This document shows, in pieces, positions 1 to 4,515 of a DNA stretch of 9,469 nucleotides (within the stretch, counting starts at the first letter, position 1; each line of letters opens with the position of its first letter). Source of the DNA: Coriobacteriia bacterium (GTDB lineage Bacteria > Actinomycetota > Coriobacteriia > Coriobacteriales > UBA8131); assembly GCA_003509825.1 (NCBI GenBank), contig DOMT01000129.1, positions 1 to 9,469 of the forward strand. Direction: 5' to 3'. Both the position numbers and the translations under genes were made by a program. The notes under the pieces were generated by a model. That model did no database searches. It saw only the letters and a list, made by a program, of their open reading frames with translations, and had not been told where the DNA came from.

Positions 1-199
1 CATTGTGCATCTTTTCCCAAACCCCCATGAAGTTCATGGTGTAGTTTGTGCTCATCCAGTGGGATATGACAGTGGCAGGAATCTCGGCATTTTTGAGCTT
101 AGCCATATCGGTTAATGAGATGTAGTCTTCCGAGTTAATTTTCGCAATAGTAATCGCGGTATCCTGTATGGTGGTTATTGTATTTTCTTGTTTAGGCAT
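1..199 (-). CDS. KilA-N domain protein, partial (C-terminus outside window)
   Basis: The first 66 residues of a protein that continues past the left edge. The start is the ATG at 199, preceded by a strong ribosome binding site (AAGGAGG on the minus strand, positions 204-210). The N-terminus shows the KilA-N signature: YISLTDMAKLKNAE at about residues 26-39, then HWMSTNYTMNFMGVWEKMHN at 47-66, where the conserved pattern is a W, an N-x-x-x-F-[LM]-G-x-W-E block and alternating hydrophobics. KilA-N is a putative DNA-binding domain found in proteins of phages, large DNA viruses and bacterial mobile elements, often annotated as antirepressors; the exact function is rarely known. The gene is AT-richer than the pyrimidine genes to the right and sits beside recombinase debris, so transfer is likely. 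Its promoter carries a LexA-type box, which suggests damage induction. The family assignment is quite certain; the role is inferred. Confidence 0.85.
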   Translation of the reverse strand, partial: MPKQENTITTIQDTAITIAKINSEDYISLTDMAKLKNAEIPATVISHWMSTNYTMNFMGVWEKMHN

Positions 200-221
200 T
201 ACCCCTCCTTTATATCTTTAG

Positions 222-235
222 CGAACATATGTTCT
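222..235. promoter_or_regulatory. LexA (SOS) box over the KilA-N gene start site
   Basis: The sequence CGAACATATGTTCT contains a perfect 12-bp palindrome (GAACATATGTTC, 223-234). It matches the Gram-positive LexA/DinR consensus CGAAC-RNRY-GTTYG at 13 of 14 positions. It lies immediately downstream of the minus-strand -10 hexamer (236-241) and so covers the expected transcription start, a position where a repressor would block the promoter. The match is seen directly; control by LexA is an inference. Confidence 0.72.
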
Positions 236-244
236 AGTATAGCA
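236..244 (-). promoter_or_regulatory. Extended -10 promoter of the KilA-N gene
   Basis: Read on the minus strand this is TGC-TATACT, an extended -10 element (TGn plus a hexamer matching TATAAT at 5 of 6). No good -35 is visible at 16-18 bp, as is usual for extended -10 promoters. The start site would fall near 229-230, inside the LexA box, leaving a leader of about 30 nt before the ATG at 199. The same 10-mer (agtatagcat on the plus strand) recurs at 1232-1241, in front of ssrA. Confidence 0.6.
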
Positions 245-288
245 TATGAGGATAGGCGCTTGATTAGTGATTGTTTATAAGGAGGTTC

Positions 289-700
289 ATGTCTTGTCGC
301 CACCACTGGTCGGGGCAAAACCGCATTTCCAAAACAATGACAAACATAGAAAACAGGCTGAAACAGTTAACGGCAGATACGGACGATCTGCGCAGCAGAC
401 TGTCAAAGGTTTTGGATTTAATGTAGGATTGTGCCAACACCTATAAACAAGCGGGTGAGTTCGAGAAGCGTCTGATGAACCAAGCCTTTTTCGAGAAGAT
501 GATCGTCAGCGGTGATGGCACCGTTGTGCCAGGATACTCCGATGTCGTGGGGTACTTATCGCTCCTGAGCTAAGAAGCGCCTTAAAAGGCGTTGAGTCGG
601 CTTGCATCGGCGGCGATATGTCCGAAACCAACACAGAGCTATCTCAGAACAAAACAGCCGACAGAAGGCGCGACAAGGGTGAAAAACAAAAACCTGCCGT
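289..700 (+). pseudogene. Remnant of a large serine recombinase (C-terminal part)
   Basis: From the ATG at 337 the frame reads a coiled-coil-like stretch (ENRLKQLTADTDDLRSRLSK). It then hits a TAG stop at 424-426 and continues with DCANTYKQAGEFEKRLMNQ, AFFEKMIVSGDGTVVPGY and on to a TAA at 571-573. The pattern CANTY-KQA-x5-KRLMNQAFFEK-x4-DGTV is the typical end of the C-terminal region of large serine (resolvase/invertase) recombinases. Downstream the similarity resumes in another frame (from about 560: SALKGVESACIGGDMSETNT), resembling the tail of the same proteins. There is thus one internal stop, one frameshift and no N-terminal catalytic domain. An ATG at 289 has AAGGAGG three bases ahead, so a 45-residue product could be translated, but I read the locus as debris of an excised or decayed mobile element. 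Confidence 0.72.
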
Positions 701-720
701 TTCAATAATCGGCAGGTTTT
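681..720 (-). terminator. Rho-independent terminator downstream of ssrA
   Basis: A perfect 11-bp stem (AAAACCTGCCG at 689-699 with CGGCAGGTTTT at 710-720) closes a 10-nt loop. On the minus strand the 3' arm runs into TTTT-TG-TTTTT (681-692), a strong U-tract, so the main direction is that of ssrA, whose mature 3' end lies about 70 nt upstream. In the plus direction the tract is only TTTT, so it may work weakly against the recombinase remnant too. The 721-789 spacer up to the tmRNA 3' end holds no gene that I can see. Confidence 0.85.
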
Positions 721-789
721 GTAGTTCGGTAATCGACTCGGGAAACTGTGCTGACATTTTTTCTGTCACGAGTTTACGTAAGAACGTTT

Positions 790-1139
790 TGGTGGAGGCG
801 CGGAGAATCGAACTCCGGTCCATAACAGCTTCTTGAGAGCTTCTACATGCTTAGTCCGTTGTTGGGATTCGCGCCGGATACATCAACAGACAAACGTTCC
901 TTTGCTAGTCGGTTCGATCTTTTCCTACAGCATACCGTCTACGTCTGCAGGAGCATTCCCCTAAAATGGCGTCGCGTCAGGAGCGGGGAACATCCTGAGT
1001 TGACGTCGCGGCACTATTAGGCAGCGAGTGCAAATTGCTTTTTGTCAATTAATTTTTGACGGTACCCCTGTTTAAGGTGGCGAGGAGACCACCGCATGCT
1101 TCCTCTCGCAAAACTATCATGTCGAAACCAGTCGCCCCC
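790..1139 (-). ncRNA. ssrA: tmRNA (transfer-messenger RNA)
   Basis: tmRNA rescues stalled ribosomes: its tRNA-like part is charged with alanine and its short reading frame adds a degradation tag. The 5' end GGGGGCGACTGGTTTCGACA and the 3' end GTTCGATTCTCCGCGCCTCC-ACCA are diagnostic. The acceptor stem GGGGGCG pairs with CGCCUCC in 7 bp (one G-U), followed by an A and an encoded CCA. The T arm is CGGAG-UUCGAUU-CUCCG. A first pseudoknot can be drawn (GGTGG with CCACC, interlocked with CTCCT and AGGGG, in the 1064-1085 region). The length of 350 nt is normal for a one-piece tmRNA. It is transcribed toward the terminator at 681-720 and probably matured by RNase P from a longer precursor. The 3' end of ssrA is a common landing site for mobile elements, which fits the debris beyond it. 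Confidence 0.97.
1017..1046 (-). other. tmRNA tag-peptide reading frame (…DKKQFALAA, stop)
   Basis: On the minus strand the codons GAC AAA AAG CAA TTT GCA CTC GCT GCC TAA (then TAG) encode DKKQFALAA with a double stop. The ALAA end is the standard degron read by ClpXP-type proteases. The resume codon is uncertain. Upstream in frame there is no GCN codon, only CGT CAA AAA TTA ATT GAC. GAC is one candidate because it has an A at -4 and gives a 9-codon tag close to the E. coli length; TTA, 12 nt after the proposed pseudoknot, is another. Confidence 0.8.
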
Positions 1140-1152
1140 ATACAAAAGATGG

Positions 1153-1176
1153 GAATCCGTCGGTTACGGCGAATTC
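1153..1176 (-). other. Stem-loop in the tmRNA precursor leader
   Basis: Arms 1153-1162 and 1167-1176 form a 10-bp imperfect hairpin with one internal mismatch, one possible wobble and a 4-nt loop. It lies between the proposed ssrA promoter and the mature 5' end at 1139. It may be part of the 5' leader removed during maturation. No function can be assigned. Confidence 0.35.
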
Positions 1177-1231
1177 TCAAGGTTCTTACCGCTCGAACAA
1201 GGCACTTCATGCACCCGATGAGCGGTTCAGC

Positions 1232-1240
1232 AGTATAGCA
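1232..1240 (-). promoter_or_regulatory. Extended -10 promoter of ssrA
   Basis: Read on the minus strand this is TGC-TATACT, starting 4 bp past the stop codon of the UPF0145 gene. No clear -35 lies 16-18 bp upstream. A start near 1225 would give a precursor leader of about 85 nt before the mature tmRNA. The 10-mer is identical to that in front of the KilA-N gene. Confidence 0.5.
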
Positions 1241-1582
1241 TCATTCTTTGGTCAGCACCACCGCGGTGCCGTAAGCGAGTGCCGTGGTGCTCAACTCCGA
1301 AATCGAATCGATGGCAAGACGCATCGAAAGAATCGCGTTTGCGCCTTTGGCCGCGGCAGCCTCTTTCATGCGCATCATCGCCTCGTCTTTAGCCTCATCG
1401 ACGGTCTTGGTGAAGTGAATCAGCTCTCCCTGCTGCACAGGCTTGAGACTCGACCCGAAAGCCGCAACCGAACCGTGGTTGGAGCGGCTGGTGCCCCCGG
1501 ACACCTCACCGAGCATCGCTACGATACGAAAACCGGGTATATACTCCGTTGTTACAACGAGAACATCACTTGGATTGATCAT
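1241..1582 (-). CDS. UPF0145 / YbjQ-family protein
   Basis: A 113-residue soluble protein, the usual length (about 103-115) for the YbjQ/UPF0145 family, whose structures are small barrel-like oligomers annotated as putative heavy-metal-binding; no biochemical role is established. Family features seen: the opening VVTTEYIPGFRIVAMLGEVSG (residues 9-29), the middle helix VDEAKDEAMMRMKEAAAAKG followed by ANAILSMRL (61-89), and the closing ALAYGTAVVL (101-110), where 'GAdAVigvr' and 'ayGTAVvi' are the conserved blocks. The start at 1582 has GGGGAGG four bases upstream. No signal peptide, membrane segment or cysteine is present. It has its own -10 box at 1627-1632. No terminator separates it from ssrA, so read-through into the tmRNA is possible. 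Confidence 0.88.
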   Translation of the reverse strand: MINPSDVLVVTTEYIPGFRIVAMLGEVSGGTSRSNHGSVAAFGSSLKPVQQGELIHFTKTVDEAKDEAMMRMKEAAAAKGANAILSMRLAIDSISELSTTALAYGTAVVLTKE

Positions 1583-1626
1583 ACTGCCTCCCCGATATGA
1601 AATCAGTGTTTTTTGGACGAAAAGAG

Positions 1627-1632
1627 ATTATA
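1627..1632 (-). promoter_or_regulatory. -10 box of the UPF0145 gene
   Basis: A perfect TATAAT on the minus strand, about 45 bp ahead of the start codon, giving a leader near 38 nt with a good ribosome binding site. The -35 region is weak. It is back to back with the tRNA promoter at 1667-1695. Confidence 0.5.
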
Positions 1633-1666
1633 ACCCAAGAAATGTTCAAAGATTCATACGTTTACC

Positions 1667-1695
1667 TTGCGCTTACCTATCAGGTTCGATAAGAT
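1667..1695 (+). promoter_or_regulatory. Promoter of the tRNA-Gln/tRNA-Glu unit
   Basis: TTGCGC (1667-1672) and TAAGAT (1690-1695) are separated by exactly 17 bp and lie about 55 bp ahead of the first tRNA. The hexamers match the consensus at 3 and 4 of 6, so this is a moderate candidate chosen for spacing and position. Confidence 0.45.
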
Positions 1696-1711
1696 ATGTA
1701 GCCGCGCCTCG

Positions 1712-1730
1712 GCGACATGTTTTATGTCGC
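1712..1730 (+). other. Stem-loop in the tRNA leader
   Basis: GCGACAT and ATGTCGC form a perfect 7-bp stem around a GTTTT loop, 20 nt ahead of tRNA-Gln. It has no following U-tract, so it is probably a leader structure of the tRNA precursor rather than a terminator. Confidence 0.4.
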
Positions 1731-1749
1731 TTCGGCCGGAAGGTTTTAT

Positions 1750-1823
1750 TGGAGTGTCGTCTAATGGTAGGACAGCGGATTCTGGTTCCGTCAGTGAGGG
1801 TTCGACTCCTTCCACTCCAGCCA
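1750..1823 (+). tRNA. tRNA-Gln (anticodon CUG)
   Basis: A full cloverleaf: acceptor TGGAGTG/CACTCCA (7 bp), discriminator G, genomic CCA. The anticodon stem GCGGA/TCCGT encloses the loop TTCTGGT with CTG at 1782-1784. The T arm has GGTTCGACTCC. It decodes CAG. The U1-A72 pair is typical of tRNA-Gln. It is followed 58 nt later by tRNA-Glu in the same direction, probably on one transcript. Confidence 0.95.
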
Positions 1824-1881
1824 AAAATCTGAGCTTGCATAGAAAGCCGAAGTACTGTAGCATGTCTCAGGCAATTAGTAA

Positions 1882-1958
1882 GGCCCGTTCGTCTAGCGGT
1901 TTAGGACACCGCCCTCTCAAGGCGGAGATCGAGGGTTCGAATCCCTTACGGGCTACCA
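1882..1958 (+). tRNA. tRNA-Glu (anticodon CUC)
   Basis: Acceptor GGCCCGT pairs with ACGGGCT (G1-U72 wobble plus six regular pairs), with discriminator A and genomic CCA. The anticodon stem CCGCC/GGCGG encloses CTCTCAA with CTC at 1916-1918. The T arm is GAGGG-TTCGAAT-CCCTT. It decodes GAG. A terminator-like stem-loop begins 11 nt after its end. Confidence 0.95.
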
Positions 1959-1968
1959 ACATTTACGC

Positions 1969-2006
1969 AGGTCGGAAACTCAAAATGAAGTTTTCGGCCT
2001 GTTTTC
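1969..2006 (+). terminator. Terminator of the tRNA unit
   Basis: Arms 1969-1980 and 1989-2000 form a 12-bp stem (two G-U pairs on the transcribed strand) with an 8-nt loop, followed by GTTTTCAT. The U-tract is short, but position and stem strength fit the end of the tRNA transcript. The stretch from here to 2052 holds nothing else recognisable. Confidence 0.7.
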
Positions 2007-2052
2007 ATCTCCCCTCGCCCCGAAGCCGCTTGCCCGTGCCTCACCATAACCC

Positions 2053-2082
2053 TTGGCCTATTTTCGCCTGTTGGCCTATAAT
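2053..2082 (+). promoter_or_regulatory. Promoter of the methyltransferase gene, with 9-bp direct repeat
   Basis: TTGGCC (2053-2058) and a perfect TATAAT (2077-2082) are 18 bp apart, predicting a start near 2089 and a short leader. The sequence TTGGCCTAT occurs twice (2053-2061 and 2071-2079), covering the -35 and running into the -10. The repeat could be an operator or coincidental. Confidence 0.65.
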
Positions 2083-2106
2083 CTTCTTCTGTCGTTATGG
2101 GGAAGG

Positions 2107-3282
2107 ATGGATGTGGTTGGGTTCGCGCAGGCACGGGTTTTCAGGGCTACGGGTGACGTAAGACCCGATCTTGCGTGTCTCGACAAGGAAAATCCCGATT
2201 ACCTTTCCAAACAACTCATCACCTACATCGGCAACAAGCGACAGCTCCTACCGATGATCGAGGCCGGCATCACCGAGGTCGCGCGCGCCATCGGCAAGGA
2301 TCGACTCGTCACCTTGGATCTCTTCTCGGGATCGGGAGTCGTATCCCGCCTGCTCAAGGCTCATTCGGGTCATATATACGTCAATGATTTGGAGCTTTAC
2401 TCCAAAATCGTCAATGAGTGTTATCTCAGCGATGCCGATCCCACACTCGTTGCAAGACTCAGGGCACTGCTCCATGATTTGAGGCGGGACATACAGGCGA
2501 ACTGGGTACATGACGGGTTTATCGCCGAGATATACGCACCGGCGGATGACAACGACATTCATGCCGGCGAGCGCGTCTTCTACTCGCGACGCAATGCCGA
2601 GTTTCTGGACACTGCCCGTCAAAGCATCGGTCGCCTCCCGGATGATATGCGGAAATTCTTCCTCGCTCCCCTGCTCTCGCAGGCCTCGGTGCACACCAAC
2701 ACCTCCGGAGTCTTCAAAGGCTTTTACAAAAACGACGATGGTGTGGGTTGTTTCGGCGGATCGGGAAAAAACTCCCTCAAACGCATCCTCGGCAACATCG
2801 ATGTGGAGTTGCCCGTTTTTTCACGGTTCTCCTGTCGCTCCACCGTACTGCAAGGCGATGCACTCACCGTCACACAAAGCCTGCCCACCGTCGATCTGGC
2901 ATACCTCGATCCACCGTACAATCAGCACCCTTACGGATCGAATTACTTCATGCTCAACCTGCTTGCCACCTATAAGCGGCCCGAGGACCTCAGCGAGGTA
3001 TCGGGAATACCGCGAACCTGGAATCGCTCACCCTACAACCAGCCCGGTGTTGCACGAACGGAGCTCTTCAAGGTCATTGCGGCGTGTAAGGCCCGATTCC
3101 TACTGATTTCCTACAGCAGTGAGGGGTTCATCCCTTACGAGGACTTCGTCGAATATCTCGGCAGCCTTGGCGACCTCAAAACCATGGAGGCGACATACAA
3201 CACATTCCGGGGTTCCCGGAATCTACACAAGCGCGACATTCACGTTAAGGAATACCTATTTCTTTTGGAGAAAGACGTATAG
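2107..3282 (+). CDS. D12-class DNA adenine-N6 methyltransferase (apparently solitary)
   Basis: A 391-residue enzyme predicted to move a methyl group from S-adenosylmethionine to N6 of adenine in DNA. It has the class order of motifs: ITYIGNKRQLLPMI near 38-51 (motif X region), the cofactor loop TLDLFSGSGVVSR at 69-81 (motif I), YVND at 91-94, a long variable region that should read the target, and the catalytic DLAYLDPPYNQHPYGSNYF at 263-281 (motif IV, DPPY). The recognition site cannot be read from sequence. The frame is open back to a TTG at 2053, but that lies in the -35 box, so it is excluded. In-frame choices are the ATG at 2107, which touches the Shine-Dalgarno GGGGAAGG, or the GTG at 2113, six bases after it. 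No restriction enzyme gene is adjacent. It faces the PadR gene with an 8-bp gap. It may be an orphan or phage-derived methylase. Confidence 0.9.
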   Translation: MDVVGFAQARVFRATGDVRPDLACLDKENPDYLSKQLITYIGNKRQLLPMIEAGITEVARAIGKDRLVTLDLFSGSGVVSRLLKAHSGHIYVNDLELYSKIVNECYLSDADPTLVARLRALLHDLRRDIQANWVHDGFIAEIYAPADDNDIHAGERVFYSRRNAEFLDTARQSIGRLPDDMRKFFLAPLLSQASVHTNTSGVFKGFYKNDDGVGCFGGSGKNSLKRILGNIDVELPVFSRFSCRSTVLQGDALTVTQSLPTVDLAYLDPPYNQHPYGSNYFMLNLLATYKRPEDLSEVSGIPRTWNRSPYNQPGVARTELFKVIAACKARFLLISYSSEGFIPYEDFVEYLGSLGDLKTMEATYNTFRGSRNLHKRDIHVKEYLFLLEKDV

Positions 3283-3290
3283 CTCCGGCT

Positions 3291-3722
3291 TCAGATCGAG
3301 CAGCAAGGGGTTTCGGGGAGATCGATGCCCAACGCCCCGCTGGCCTCTTCGCGCAGCTCTTCGAGCGTAAGGCGATAACAAGCCAGGGCGTCGATCCAAC
3401 GGCGCAGGCTTTCGCGACCCTTGTCGGTGAGCGCATACAGTCTCCTGGCGGAGCCCTCATCGGGGGTCTCCCACTCGGAGACGATAAATCCGCTCTCCTC
3501 CATACGCTTCAGGGTACGATAGATGCCTGCGGCATCGGGCTTCGTACCACCGAACATCGGGGAGTCGGCCGCCTGTTGAACTATGATATAGCCGTGCATC
3601 GGCACATCGGCTTTCGCCAGAAGTGTGAGAATCGTCGGCTGCGACAGCCTGTTTAACGACTTGCCCAATTCGGCACAGGCCTGGAGATCGGAATCGTTTT
3701 TAGGGTTGCATGAACTCCACAT
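3291..3722 (-). CDS. PadR-family transcriptional regulator
   Basis: A 143-residue winged-helix repressor-type protein. Recognition features: SQPTILTLLAKADVPMHGYI (27-46, the first helix and the conserved HGY), AAGIYRTLKRMEESGFIVSE (64-83, recognition helix, the 'iYr-L-rLeeeGli' block), and the wing with RRLYALTDKGRESLRRWI (93-110, the 'r-Y-lTd-G---l' block). PadR proteins bind as dimers and usually sense small molecules, with C-terminal helices for dimerisation; here that part is short. Five cysteines (5, 16, 115, 139, 140), including a CC near the end, are notable but their role is unknown. The start at 3722 has GGAGG four bases upstream. It is convergent with the methyltransferase and head to tail behind pyrE, separated by about 100 bp with its own promoter region. 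The target is unknown; PadR members often repress their own gene. Confidence 0.9.
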   Translation of the reverse strand: MWSSCNPKNDSDLQACAELGKSLNRLSQPTILTLLAKADVPMHGYIIVQQAADSPMFGGTKPDAAGIYRTLKRMEESGFIVSEWETPDEGSARRLYALTDKGRESLRRWIDALACYRLTLEELREEASGALGIDLPETPCCSI

Positions 3723-3757
3723 GGTGTCCTCCGTTGTTTCACCGACTATAGGTAATC

Positions 3758-3803
3758 ATTGTAGCGTTTCTTTTATGCGTGCCGTGAGAAAAGGTGGAAA
3801 CGC
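3758..3803 (-). promoter_or_regulatory. Candidate promoter and operator of the PadR gene
   Basis: On the minus strand TACAAT (3758-3763) is a good -10. A 7-bp inverted repeat, GAAACGC (3797-3803) and GCGTTTC (3764-3770), brackets the weak -35 zone, with its second arm touching the -10. An alternative -10, TATAGT, lies just downstream. No U-tract follows the repeat, so it is not a terminator for pyrE. An operator role is a guess from position. Confidence 0.35.
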
Positions 3804-3823
3804 CCCTTCCCTTGCCCGGCCGC

Positions 3824-4417
3824 CTATTTGTTGATCCTGCGGCTGCCGGGAGAATCGATGGGCACCCCTTGTTTGCAAAGATCGCAGTCGGCTTCTTCCC
3901 ATGAGGGGGTTATCAGCTGTAGAAGTGGATAATACGGTGCGCTGAACAGAGGATCGGCACCGCGGTCAATGAGTGAAACCACGGCTACGGCCGAACCGCC
4001 GTTTTCTTCGACCAGGTCGCTGACATCTTTAACCGAGCCGCCGGTGGTTACCACATCCTCGACGATGAGCACCTTGGCGCCCTCGGACACCTCGAACGAG
4101 CGTCTGAAAACCATCTTGCCATCCACGCGCTCGCTGAAGATCAGCGGCTTGTCCAACGCGGCCGCTACAGCGAACCCGAAGAGGATGCCGCCTACCGCAG
4201 GCGAGGCTACCAGGTCGATCTCGAGGTCTTTCGGCAGGCGCGCGACGGCCTCCGCCGCCAATCGCATGGTCAGCGTCGGGTGCTCCAACACACGCGCGCA
4301 CTGGATATAGGTGTCGGAATGGCGCCCGCTCGTCAATCTGAAATGCCCCTTGCGAATGGCATCGGTATCTTTGAATGCCGCAGCGATCTGCTCGTCGCTC
4401 ATTCTTGCCTCACTCAT
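3824..4417 (-). CDS. pyrE: Orotate phosphoribosyltransferase
   Basis: Joins orotate to PRPP to give orotidine 5'-phosphate, the fifth step of UMP synthesis, in the cytosol. The 197-residue length fits the short PyrE type. Seen: GHFRLTSGRHSDTYIQC (24-40, the family's substrate-side segment ending in the region that contacts orotate), a flexible-loop region around SERVDGKMVFRRSF (95-108), and the PRPP-binding signature VLIVEDVVTTGGS (116-128). A C-terminal CDLC (178-181) occurs in some relatives and is of unknown role. The start at 4417 has GGAGG six bases ahead; a second ATG lies five codons in. It is the last gene of the pyr cluster here, 98 bp after pyrD, a gap that holds stem-loops. pyrF does not lie between them. 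No clear terminator follows before the PadR promoter. Confidence 0.96.
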   Translation of the reverse strand: MSEARMSDEQIAAAFKDTDAIRKGHFRLTSGRHSDTYIQCARVLEHPTLTMRLAAEAVARLPKDLEIDLVASPAVGGILFGFAVAAALDKPLIFSERVDGKMVFRRSFEVSEGAKVLIVEDVVTTGGSVKDVSDLVEENGGSAVAVVSLIDRGADPLFSAPYYPLLQLITPSWEEADCDLCKQGVPIDSPGSRRINK

Positions 4418-4443
4418 TGTGTTCCTCCGTTTATCTCGATTCC

Positions 4444-4495
4444 GTCGGTTATCCGACCTCCGCCGCGGAAGTAGACCTAAAACACTCCCGCGACG
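4444..4495 (-). promoter_or_regulatory. Tandem stem-loops in the pyrD-pyrE intergenic RNA
   Basis: The first, in transcribed order, is a 12-bp stem from arms 4484-4495 and 4461-4472 with an 11-nt loop. Its two non-Watson-Crick positions are G-U pairs only on the minus (transcribed) strand. The second is GTCGG-ATAA-CCGAC (4444-4457), ending about 13 nt before the pyrE ribosome binding site. There is no U-tract after either, so a simple terminator is unlikely. mRNA processing, stability or translational control of pyrE are possible. Confidence 0.5.
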
Positions 4496-4515
4496 TCATC
4501 ACTTGATCCCCCGTC

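Noticed and set aside
578..591. CGCCTTAAAAGGCG as a terminator or operator
   Set aside because: A short palindrome with only a 2-base loop and no U-tract, inside recombinase debris; likely chance.
739..771. Short stem TGACA/TGTCA and nearby repeats as an att core
   Set aside because: Only 5 bp long and with no second copy of the ssrA end visible in the window; too weak to call.
618..836. A 72-codon plus-strand ORF as a gene of its own
   Set aside because: Its first part is the tail of the broken recombinase, and the rest runs through a terminator and into the tmRNA 3' end.
1654..1863. A 69-codon minus-strand frame (GVEGVEPSLTEPESAVL…)
   Set aside because: This is the well-known spurious protein produced by reading the antisense of a tRNA-Gln gene.
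2053..2106. The TTG at 2053 as methyltransferase start
   Set aside because: It is the -35 box of a promoter whose perfect TATAAT lies at 2077-2082, so it would not be on the transcript, and it has no ribosome binding site.
1667..2161. A 164-codon plus-strand frame across both tRNAs
   Set aside because: It translates through two complete tRNA genes and a terminator; the protein is not recognisable.
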